From: CAWCVR01 sp963799105
GTDB taxonomy: Bacteria > Acidobacteriota > Terriglobia > Bryobacterales > Bryobacteraceae
Direction of reading: 5' to 3'
Assembly: GCA_963799105.1 (NCBI GenBank)
Contig: CAWCVR010000010.1
Coordinates: forward strand, 434,001-498,000
DNA: 64,000 nucleotides
Shown here: positions 58,043 to 64,000 of the stretch, piece after piece
How the letters are laid out: each line of letters starts with the position of its first letter
How positions within the stretch are numbered: the stretch's first letter is position 1
Notes under the pieces: model-generated
Databases searched by the model: none
What the model was told of the DNA's origin: nothing
Seen by the model: only the letters and a program-made list of their open reading frames with translations
Program-made: the position numbers and the translations under genes

Positions 58043-58933
58043 TTACGGGGAGGACCGGCGGCGGAGATAGCGGAACGGGGCGGCAATCCATTCCGCGATG
58101 AAGCGGAAGGGCCGGCGGCGGTTCCACCACAATCCCACCGGGAACGCGGCGAGAAACTTCCACAGGGTCGGCTGCAAGGCGTCGAAGAACTGGTCGCGCC
58201 GGTCGATGCGGTAGGCGGTATAGCCGAAAATCCAGGACAGCGGAACGTAGCCGTAGTGCCTGCGCAGCAGCTTCATGGTGGCCCGGAGCACCGGGAACCG
58301 CTCGGAGAAAGTCAGGGCGCCGCGGTGCATGCGGGAGTTGGCGAGGTATTGCGGAATGGCGGCGAAGCGGAGGCCGGCCTGCGCCATGCGGATCCACAGA
58401 TCGTAGTCGAACGAGCGGTTGACGGCGGGGTCCAGTTCGCAACGGGCGTAGGCCGATGCGCGGATAAAGGCGGCGGGCTGGCAGATGAAGCAGTCGCGTT
58501 CCAGCACCTTGGGGTCGAAGGGCAGCGTGGGGTAGCGGCTGATTATGGCGCCGTTGTCGTCGATCCACCAACCTTCGCCGTAAACCACGTCGACATCGGG
58601 ATGGGCCCGCAGGTATGCGACGGCGGTCGAGATGGCGCCGGGCAGATACGTGTCGTCGGCATTCAGCCAGGCGAGGATTTCGCCGTGAGCCTGGCGGAAC
58701 CCCCGATGGGCGGCGTCTGAGGGACCGCGATCGGGGCCTGAGGTGTACGAGAGACGGCCCTGGTAGCGGTCCAGGACGTCGAGGCTGCCGTCGGTCGAGC
58801 CGCCATCGACCACGATGTACTCGATGCGGGGGCAGTCCTGGGCGAGAACGCTATCGACGGCTTCGGCGAGATACTTCACCATGTTGAAGGAAGGCGTGAC
58901 AATGGTGACCAGTGGAAGATCGGGCGCGCTCAC
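58043..58933 (-). CDS. Family 2 glycosyltransferase
   Basis: The 296-residue enzyme has the GT-A fold: LVTIVTPSFNMVKYLAEAVDSVLAQ (N-terminus), YIVVDGGSTDGSLDVL, GEILAWLNADDTYLPGAI (the DxD region, ADD) and EGWWIDDNGAIISRYP. The C-terminal part (YRIDRRDQFFDALQPTLWKFLAAFPVGLWWNRRRPF) has a hydrophobic stretch for membrane association. It transfers an unknown sugar to a lipid-linked or cell-surface acceptor. It stands on the minus strand between polysaccharide genes on the plus strand. Confidence 0.9.
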   Translation of the reverse strand: MSAPDLPLVTIVTPSFNMVKYLAEAVDSVLAQDCPRIEYIVVDGGSTDGSLDVLDRYQGRLSYTSGPDRGPSDAAHRGFRQAHGEILAWLNADDTYLPGAISTAVAYLRAHPDVDVVYGEGWWIDDNGAIISRYPTLPFDPKVLERDCFICQPAAFIRASAYARCELDPAVNRSFDYDLWIRMAQAGLRFAAIPQYLANSRMHRGALTFSERFPVLRATMKLLRRHYGYVPLSWIFGYTAYRIDRRDQFFDALQPTLWKFLAAFPVGLWWNRRRPFRFIAEWIAAPFRYLRRRSSP

Positions 58934-59070
58934 GGTGAGACTTCACTATAACAACAGCCGGAGAGGCCAGGAGTTGGGAACCGGGAATCGGAATGGTGGC
59001 GGCAGATCCGCGGGAACGCCGCGCCTCCAGTGACACGGCCCGGGCGCCCAGGGGGCAAGGCGGCAAGGTA

Positions 59071-59358
59071 CTATACTTTTGGCTCTTTGGGAATGGGTTC
59101 TGTCCGGCTTGGTTGAGGCACCGGTCCGCGGCCGAATTGCTCGACGGCGCGGCCCAACTGGAACAGGGCCGGGGCCAGAGTTGGGTTGGAACTCCGCTGT
59201 GGGCCGGCTTCCCGTGTTCTAACCTCCTGATTCTCCGTCGTTTTCGTGTCCTGGCCGGAGGCAGGGTTAGGGCGCTGCAGGAGGTACTCCAGCACGGCGA
59301 TGGAAGCCAGCAGAACCAATAGAGTCACAATGGACGCTCCATGTGTCTTTATCGGCAC
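59071..59358 (-). CDS. Small single-pass membrane protein, unknown
   Basis: The 95-residue reading starts with GTG at 59356-59358 (VPIKTHGASIVTLLVLLASIAVLEYLLQ), giving a membrane helix at residues 8-28. A polar, Pro/Thr-rich tail follows (NPASGQDTKTTENQEVRTRE, then ALFQLGRAVEQFGRGPVPQP). Codon use looks real and the helix is convincing. No homologue is known to me. It diverges from the small gene at 59451. Confidence 0.5.
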   Translation of the reverse strand: MPIKTHGASIVTLLVLLASIAVLEYLLQRPNPASGQDTKTTENQEVRTREAGPQRSSNPTLAPALFQLGRAVEQFGRGPVPQPSRTEPIPKEPKV

Positions 59359-59450
59359 GATTCCGGAAACTTTTAGCGGCGCGGCCTGGCCCGAGCGTGC
59401 CTTGTGCCCCCCCGGATGGAGAACTCCGTAGTACCCGGTTGTATCCAAGA

Positions 59451-59741
59451 ATGAAGCAGATAGAGTATGATACAGGCATGCCCGGGCAGATTGATTTGAG
59501 GCTGCGCACCTTGCCGGATGGTGAGTTTCAGCACGCCTCGGAAATCGGCTGGAAGGGACGGCTTTTGGAGCTCGATTTGGCGGGTGAACGCTTCCCGTTG
59601 GGTGCGCTTCTGGAGATCGAACAGGGAGCCATGGTTTATCTGGGTGAACTGCAACAACAGACCGGGTCAACGGTGGTGGTTGCAATTGAGCATTCGGTGA
59701 ACCGCGACGCGCTCAAGCCCATTCAGGAAATCTGGGGTTGA
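59451..59741 (+). CDS. Small hypothetical protein upstream of the WecA-like gene
   Basis: The 96-residue product (MKQIEYDTGMPGQIDLRLRTLPDGEF, then LLELDLAGERFPLGALLEIEQGAMVYLGELQQQTGSTVVVAIEHSV) looks like a compact beta-rich domain. The GALLEIEQGAMVYLGEL strand pair resembles PilZ-like barrels, without the c-di-GMP motifs. It overlaps the next gene by one base (TGATG), so it is cotranscribed with the polysaccharide genes. The unknown role could be regulatory. Confidence 0.65.
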   Translation: MKQIEYDTGMPGQIDLRLRTLPDGEFQHASEIGWKGRLLELDLAGERFPLGALLEIEQGAMVYLGELQQQTGSTVVVAIEHSVNRDALKPIQEIWG

Positions 59742-61168
59742 TGCCGGCGGGTTTCATGTCCGGATTGCTGTGGATGACCGCCAGGGCGTTCGTGATCGCG
59801 GTCATTCTGACGCCGATCATCCGCGACATTTTCCGTTCATTTAACCTGGTGGACCGCCCCGGGAAGCGGAAGGTTCACGCCTATCCGTTACCGCGGGTAG
59901 GCGGGGTGGCCATCGCCATCGCATATGGCGCATCGCTGATTTGGTTCGCCGGATCGGGCCTCCCGCCGGCGGAGGCGAGTTGGGCGTGGAAACTGCTCCC
60001 CGCAGCCGCGCTGGTATTCCTGATCGGCCTGCTCGACGACATCTTCTCCCTGAAACCCGTCGTGAAACTGCTGGGCCTGGCGGTAGCCGCGTGCATCGCC
60101 TATTTCAGCGGCATCCGCATGGGCGGACTGGCGGCGCAACCCCTGGGGATGTGGCTGGAACTCCCGCTGACGGTTCTCTGGCTGGTGGCGACGAGCAACG
60201 CGCTGAACCTGATCGACGGGCTGGATGGCTTGTGCGCGGGGATGGGTCTGGTGTCCACGCTGGCGCTGTTCTTGGCGGCGATACTGCACGGCAACTATTC
60301 GCTGGCTTACGCCACGCTGCCCCTGGCCGGCGCGCTGATGGGTTTCCTGTGGTACAACGTCAACCCGGCGACGGTTTTCCTGGGCGACTCCGGCGCCCTG
60401 TCGATCGGCTTCCTGCTGGGATGCTACGGCATGATCTGGACGCAGAAAGCGTCCACGCTGCTGAGCATGATGGTGCCTCTGCTGGCGCTTTCGGTTCCGC
60501 TATTGGACGTGTCGCTCTCCGTGCTGCGGCGGTTTCTGCGGCGCCAACCCATTTTTTCGGCCGACCGCGGCCACATCCACCATCGCCTGCTCGACCGCGG
60601 GCTTTCCGCGGGCCAGGCGGTCTGGGTGCTGTGCCTGTCCGCGGCGCTGGTGGCCGCCATGGCTCTGCTGGCGATTTCTTTTCTGGACACCCGGTATCAG
60701 GGCTTCATCATCGCGGCCTTTTGCGGAGTGGCGCTGATCGGCATCCGCCAACTGCGTTACGCGGAGTTCGACATCGCCGGCCGGCTGCTGTTCCGGGGCG
60801 AGTTCCACCGCACCGTGAACGTGAGACTGAAAGTGGAATCGGTGGCCGCCGCGCTGGAGCGGACTTCCACCGAGCAGGAATGGTGGGACGCCCTGATTCA
60901 GAGCACATCTTCGCTCGACCTGGCGGCCATACGCTGGACGGGTCCGCACGGCGGGCGGGAGAACCGGAAGTCCGGCGGCGAACCCGCCTGGTCGTTCAGC
61001 CTGCCGCTGTCGGAAAACGATGCGATCGAACTGGAAGGCGGTTTCACTTCCTCGGCCGGGTCGTTGGACCTGGTGGGACTGGGAGCGGCGCTACAACGCT
61101 CCTTCCGCGCCAAGCTCTCGAACTGGCGCCCGGCGGCCGCCGAGAGAGTGTCGCCCGTCCTGCCATGA
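59741..61168 (+). CDS. WecA/MraY-family polyprenyl-phosphate sugar-phosphate transferase
   Basis: The 475-residue membrane protein transfers a HexNAc-1-phosphate from a UDP-sugar to undecaprenyl phosphate. About ten helices are present. Signature loops are VDRPGKRKVHAYPLPRVGGVAI, IGLLDDIFSLKPVVKLLG (acidic DD), ATSNALNLIDGLDGLCAG, NPATVFLGDSGALSIGF and the His loop RGHIHHRLLDRGLS, which is of the WecA type. Beyond residue about 335 an extra soluble C-terminal domain of 130 residues follows (LKVESVAAALERTSTEQEWWDAL), without similarity known to me. The gene overlaps its neighbours on both sides. Confidence 0.9.
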   Translation: MPAGFMSGLLWMTARAFVIAVILTPIIRDIFRSFNLVDRPGKRKVHAYPLPRVGGVAIAIAYGASLIWFAGSGLPPAEASWAWKLLPAAALVFLIGLLDDIFSLKPVVKLLGLAVAACIAYFSGIRMGGLAAQPLGMWLELPLTVLWLVATSNALNLIDGLDGLCAGMGLVSTLALFLAAILHGNYSLAYATLPLAGALMGFLWYNVNPATVFLGDSGALSIGFLLGCYGMIWTQKASTLLSMMVPLLALSVPLLDVSLSVLRRFLRRQPIFSADRGHIHHRLLDRGLSAGQAVWVLCLSAALVAAMALLAISFLDTRYQGFIIAAFCGVALIGIRQLRYAEFDIAGRLLFRGEFHRTVNVRLKVESVAAALERTSTEQEWWDALIQSTSSLDLAAIRWTGPHGGRENRKSGGEPAWSFSLPLSENDAIELEGGFTSSAGSLDLVGLGAALQRSFRAKLSNWRPAAAERVSPVLP

Positions 61169-63063
61169 ACGCCGGTTCCCCGAAATCGTCCCGCTGGTTC
61201 GGCCTCCTGGATCTGCTGGCCTGCTTCGCCGGTTTCGCGCTCGTGCTGTGGGTGTACGGGGAACTGGCGGGCTGGAGTCCCCCACGCGGCCGGGGCGACG
61301 ACTGGGTACGCGATCTGGCGGTCTCCGCACTGGTGGCGTGGATTGCCATCGTGTTTCCGGGCGGCGGCTGGAGAGGCGGAGTGCGGAACTGGTTCGACCT
61401 GTCGTTCTGCGCGGTGGGATTCAACCTGGTAGTTCAGTACGGCTTGAATTACTTGTCGCTCATGCAACCCACGCCATGGCCGGTGGCGGTGGCTGGAGGT
61501 GTAGCGAGCGTGGGCATGATCGGCGGATTCAGGGCATGCCTCCGCGCGCGGGGCCGCGACGCCTCGCGCATTCTCCTGGTGGGTTCGGGTCCGGTGGCCG
61601 AGGCCCTGGCCGTTCCGCTGCGAAGCCGCATTTCCGGAGTCTTGGCGCGCGACCCGAGCCGCGTTCCCGCTGGGCTCGCCGCACTGGGCGATTTGAGCCG
61701 GTTCGACGAAGTGGTGGCCGCCGTCCGTCCGGGGTGCATCGTCTTTACGGAGCCGGGCTGGTTGTCGTCGATGTCTCCGCGCCGGCTGCTGCGCCTGCGC
61801 TACTCCGGCGTCGTCATCGAGGACGGCGCCGCGGTGTTCGAGGACGTGCTCCAGCGGGTGTGCTGGCAGCGCCTGCGCCCGGTGGATCTGCTGCTGGCTT
61901 CGCCGGTCGTCGGCAACCATGCGGTAAAGACGCTGCAGGCGATCTATACCAACCTGGCCGGACTGGCGCTGCTGCTGGCGGCGCTGCCGCTGATGGCGGC
62001 GTTGGCGATTGCGGCGGCCGTCGCCAACCGGGGTCCGGCGCTGGAACGCGTGTGGTGTTCGGGGCTGCAGAGGATTCCGTTTCGCCTGCTGCGCTTTCGG
62101 ACGCGGCGGCCTGACGGCTCGATGTCCTGGATGGGAAGGGTGCTCGTCCGCCTGCACCTGGTGAACCTGCCCCAACTGGTTAACGTGGTGCGCGGCGAGA
62201 TGGGATTGTTCGGCCCCCCGCCCGTGCGCAAGGAGTTTGCGGACCGCCTGTGCCAGACGATTCCGGCCTATCCCCACCGTTTCGCAGTTAAGCCCGGCAT
62301 CCTGGGATGGTCGCAGGCCAATCTGCGCCGGATCGCGGTGCCGGACGACGCGCTGAGTCTGGGCTACGACCTCTACTACGCCAAGCACCAGAGCCCGTCC
62401 TTCGACATTGACATTGTCGTTCGCACCCTGTTCCGGACTCCGGGAGTGGGCGAAGGCGCGGAGGCGCTGTCCGGAGAAGCGGCAGTGCGGGCCGCAGACG
62501 CGGCGGGAACCGGCGGAAGCGCGGCGGTGCCGGACGGAGACGCCGCGGGAACCGGCGGTGGCGCGGCAGTGCCGGCCGGAGACGCGGCAGTGCTGACCGG
62601 AGGCACGGCAGTGCCGGCCGGAGACGCGGCAGTGCTGACCGGAGGCACGGCAGTGTCGGCCGGAGACGCGGCGGGAACCGGTGGAGACGCGGCAGTGCCG
62701 GGCGGCGACGCGGCAGTGCCGGGCGGAGACGCGGCAGTGCCAGGCGGAGGCGCGGCGGGAACCGGCGGAAGCGCGGCGGTGCCGGGCGGAGGCGCGGAGG
62801 CGCTGTCCGGAGAAGCGGCAGTGCGGGCCGCAGCCGCGGCGGGAACCGGCGGAAGCGCGGCAGTGCTGGGCGCAGGCGCGGCGGGAACCGGCGGAAGCGC
62901 GGCGGTGCCAGGCGGAGGCGCGGCAGTGCCGGGCGAAGGCGCGGTATTGCCAGGCGGCGACGCGGCAGTGCCGGCCGGAGACGCGGTATTGCCAGGCGGC
63001 GACGCGGGAGTGCCGGTCGGAGACGCGGCGGACGGCGGCGGAAGGCTGACAGGCAGTGCCTGA
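61165..63063 (+). CDS. WbaP-type polyprenyl-phosphate sugar transferase with heptapeptide-repeat tail
   Basis: The 632-residue protein resembles bacterial sugar transferases (PHPT family) that start glycan synthesis. It has N-terminal membrane helices (LLDLLACFAGFALVLWVYG, AVSALVAWIAIVFPGG), a Rossmann-like CoA-binding type domain (RILLVGSGPVAEALAVPL) and the transferase domain (FRLLRFRTRRPDGSMSWMG, VNLPQLVNVVRGEMGLFGPPPVRKEF, FAVKPGILGWSQANL, DIDIVVRTLF). From about residue 430 an unusual tail of about 197 residues consists of 28 Ala/Gly-rich heptapeptides (DAAVPGG type). ATGA overlaps the preceding stop. Confidence 0.85.
   Translation: MNAGSPKSSRWFGLLDLLACFAGFALVLWVYGELAGWSPPRGRGDDWVRDLAVSALVAWIAIVFPGGGWRGGVRNWFDLSFCAVGFNLVVQYGLNYLSLMQPTPWPVAVAGGVASVGMIGGFRACLRARGRDASRILLVGSGPVAEALAVPLRSRISGVLARDPSRVPAGLAALGDLSRFDEVVAAVRPGCIVFTEPGWLSSMSPRRLLRLRYSGVVIEDGAAVFEDVLQRVCWQRLRPVDLLLASPVVGNHAVKTLQAIYTNLAGLALLLAALPLMAALAIAAAVANRGPALERVWCSGLQRIPFRLLRFRTRRPDGSMSWMGRVLVRLHLVNLPQLVNVVRGEMGLFGPPPVRKEFADRLCQTIPAYPHRFAVKPGILGWSQANLRRIAVPDDALSLGYDLYYAKHQSPSFDIDIVVRTLFRTPGVGEGAEALSGEAAVRAADAAGTGGSAAVPDGDAAGTGGGAAVPAGDAAVLTGGTAVPAGDAAVLTGGTAVSAGDAAGTGGDAAVPGGDAAVPGGDAAVPGGGAAGTGGSAAVPGGGAEALSGEAAVRAAAAAGTGGSAAVLGAGAAGTGGSAAVPGGGAAVPGEGAVLPGGDAAVPAGDAVLPGGDAGVPVGDAADGGGRLTGSA
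62455..63052 (+). repeat. 21-bp coding minisatellite, about 28 degenerate units
   Basis: The 3' third of the sugar transferase gene consists of units like GACGCGGCAGTGCCGGGCGG plus one base, with variants AGCGCGGCGGTGCCG and GGCACGGCAGTGCCG. Encoded heptads are DAAVPGG, SAAVPGG, GAAGTGG, EAAVRAA, GAEALSG and similar. Blocks such as GAEALSG-EAAVRAA recur twice about 300 bp apart, so units were duplicated in groups. The reading frame stays open throughout. Confidence 0.9.
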
Positions 63064-64000
63064 TGACAGCCGCTATCCTGCTTGCGCTGGGCACGGCCGT
63101 GGCGCTCTACATCATGGTGGGCTACCCGCTGGCTTTGGCGTTGTTCGCGGGCCGGCCGGCGCCGGAGGTGGCGAAGGACGCGAACTTCCGCGCCACGGTT
63201 TCGATTCTGCTCGCGGTCCACAACGGCGCGGCGTTCGTGCGCCGCAAGCTGGAATGCCTGCTGGCCCTCGAGTACCCGCGCGAACTGGTGCAGATCCTGG
63301 TGGTGTCGGACGGGTCCACGGACGCGACCGATGAAATCGTCGAGTCATTCGCGGATCGGGGGATCCGGCTGCTGAAGGCGCCGCGCGGCGGCAAGGCGGC
63401 CGCGCTGAATCGCGCGCTGGAGGTGTCCACGGGCGAGATCCTCTTCTTCACCGACGTGCGCCAATCGCTCGAGCCCGGCTCGCTGGCTCACCTGGTGGCA
63501 AACTTTGCGGACCCGTCGGTAGGAGCGGCGACCGGCGAACTGCGCATCCTCGATCCGGACCGGGTGGGCGAGCAGGCCGATATGGAGTTGTACTGGCGGT
63601 ACGAGTTATGGGCTCGCCGGCGGCATTCGCGGATCGATTCGATCTTCAGCGTGACCGGCTGTATTTATGCCCTGCGGCGCTGCCTGGCGGAGCCGCTGCG
63701 GCCGGACACGCTGACCGACGACGCATCGTTTTCGCTGCAGGCGTTCTTTCGCGGATATCGCGTGGTGTTCGATCCGCAAGCCGTGGCCACGGATTATCCG
63801 ACCGCCGAAGGCGGCGAATTCCGGCGCAAGCTGCGGACGCTGGTGGGCCTTTGGCAGTTGCACGTGCGGCAGCCGAAGCTATTCACGAGCGCCAACCGGA
63901 TGCGCTTCCATTTCCTGTCGTACAAGTTCGGCCGGCTGGTGCTGCCGTGGGCGGTGCTGCTCATCTGGGGAGCGACGCTGGCGCTGCCCGGGTCCCGTTT
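63063..64000 (+). CDS. Family 2 glycosyltransferase (cellulose-synthase/hyaluronan-like), cut by window edge
   Basis: At least 312 residues are visible. An N-terminal helix (AILLALGTAVALYIMVGYPLALALFAG) precedes the GT2 domain: ATVSILLAVHNGAAFVRRKLECLL, VVSDGSTDATDEIVESF, GGKAAALNRALEVSTGEILFFTDVRQSLEPGSL (DxR/TDV) and DTLTDDASFSLQAFFRGYRVV, with the TDD base region. The next segment (FRRKLRTLVGLWQL) is the QxxRW-like position, here RTLVGLWQL without a clear QxxRW. C-terminal helices begin at the edge (LVLPWAVLLIWGATL). It overlaps the previous stop by one base (TGATG). The role is processive or chain-extending glycan synthesis. Confidence 0.88.
   Translation, partial: MTAAILLALGTAVALYIMVGYPLALALFAGRPAPEVAKDANFRATVSILLAVHNGAAFVRRKLECLLALEYPRELVQILVVSDGSTDATDEIVESFADRGIRLLKAPRGGKAAALNRALEVSTGEILFFTDVRQSLEPGSLAHLVANFADPSVGAATGELRILDPDRVGEQADMELYWRYELWARRRHSRIDSIFSVTGCIYALRRCLAEPLRPDTLTDDASFSLQAFFRGYRVVFDPQAVATDYPTAEGGEFRRKLRTLVGLWQLHVRQPKLFTSANRMRFHFLSYKFGRLVLPWAVLLIWGATLALPGSR

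Noticed and set aside
59373..59657. Minus-strand gene opposite 59451-59741
   Set aside because: It lacks domain content and a start context, while the plus-strand gene overlaps the WecA-like gene by TGATG as in an operon.

Overview
The window is GC-rich, gene-dense chromosomal DNA that looks like an acidobacterium of the Solibacter/Bryobacter group. Three secreted or remnant proteins carry the Solibacter-type C-terminal domain (TIGR03437). There are plant-polysaccharide hydrolases, an LptD outer-membrane assembly protein (so a diderm cell), a fused 2-oxoglutarate dehydrogenase, and several families of interspersed palindromic repeats between genes. I saw no rRNA, tRNA, CRISPR array, integrase or insertion-sequence transposase.

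Layout. 0-5.3 kb (minus strand): a GH53 galactanase cut by the window edge, a TIGR03437 secreted protein, a DsbA-like thiol oxidoreductase, an exported methyltransferase and homoserine dehydrogenase. 5.9-12 kb: an acyl-CoA synthetase/GNAT fusion of the Pat type, a secreted proline-rich protein, a small zinc-ribbon-like protein and an MCE/MlaD protein. 12-15.2 kb (minus): an ABC-2 exporter followed by a DesK/DesR-like two-component pair. 15.5-24.2 kb: an RDD membrane protein, LptD, a non-coding stretch with a 21-bp minisatellite flanked by two copies of a candidate small RNA, a PilZ protein, an EAL-HDOD protein and a GH43-like enzyme.

24.6-30.9 kb is the most interesting part. It is an accessory island with a complete diversity-generating retroelement (DGR). 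The order is a RelBE-like and a MazEF-like toxin-antitoxin pair, a DUF4062-NACHT-FGE/C-type-lectin target protein with a variable repeat (VR) at its 3' end, a GC hairpin, an Avd-like four-helix protein, a DGR reverse transcriptase, the template repeat (TR) overlapping the RT stop, and then HicAB. VR and TR align over 107 bp without gaps. All 12 mismatches lie at TR adenines and all 78 non-adenine positions are identical, which is the signature of adenine-directed mutagenic retrohoming. The target looks like a STAND-type sensor whose recognition surface is being diversified.

31.1-38 kb: housekeeping aroC-def-fmt, argJ, and membrane proteins including a TrkA-N potassium channel. 38-48.6 kb: secreted proteins, a clan-A glycosidase with a TIGR03437 domain, an MFS transporter and the Kgd-type 2-oxoglutarate dehydrogenase. 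48.7-51.5 kb: a PD-(D/E)XK-like nuclease, a TacAT-like pair and a class A beta-lactamase. 51.8-64 kb: alanine dehydrogenase, gene remnants, and a surface-polysaccharide region (Wzt-like ATPase, methyltransferase, beta-helix protein, GT2 enzymes, WecA-like and WbaP-like initiating transferases, the last with a heptapeptide-repeat tail).

Eight single-base insertions, never deletions, interrupt six otherwise well conserved genes, including aroC, def and fmt. Removing each one restores a full-length product, so residual assembly error is the likeliest cause; coordinates of those genes are given across the frameshift.
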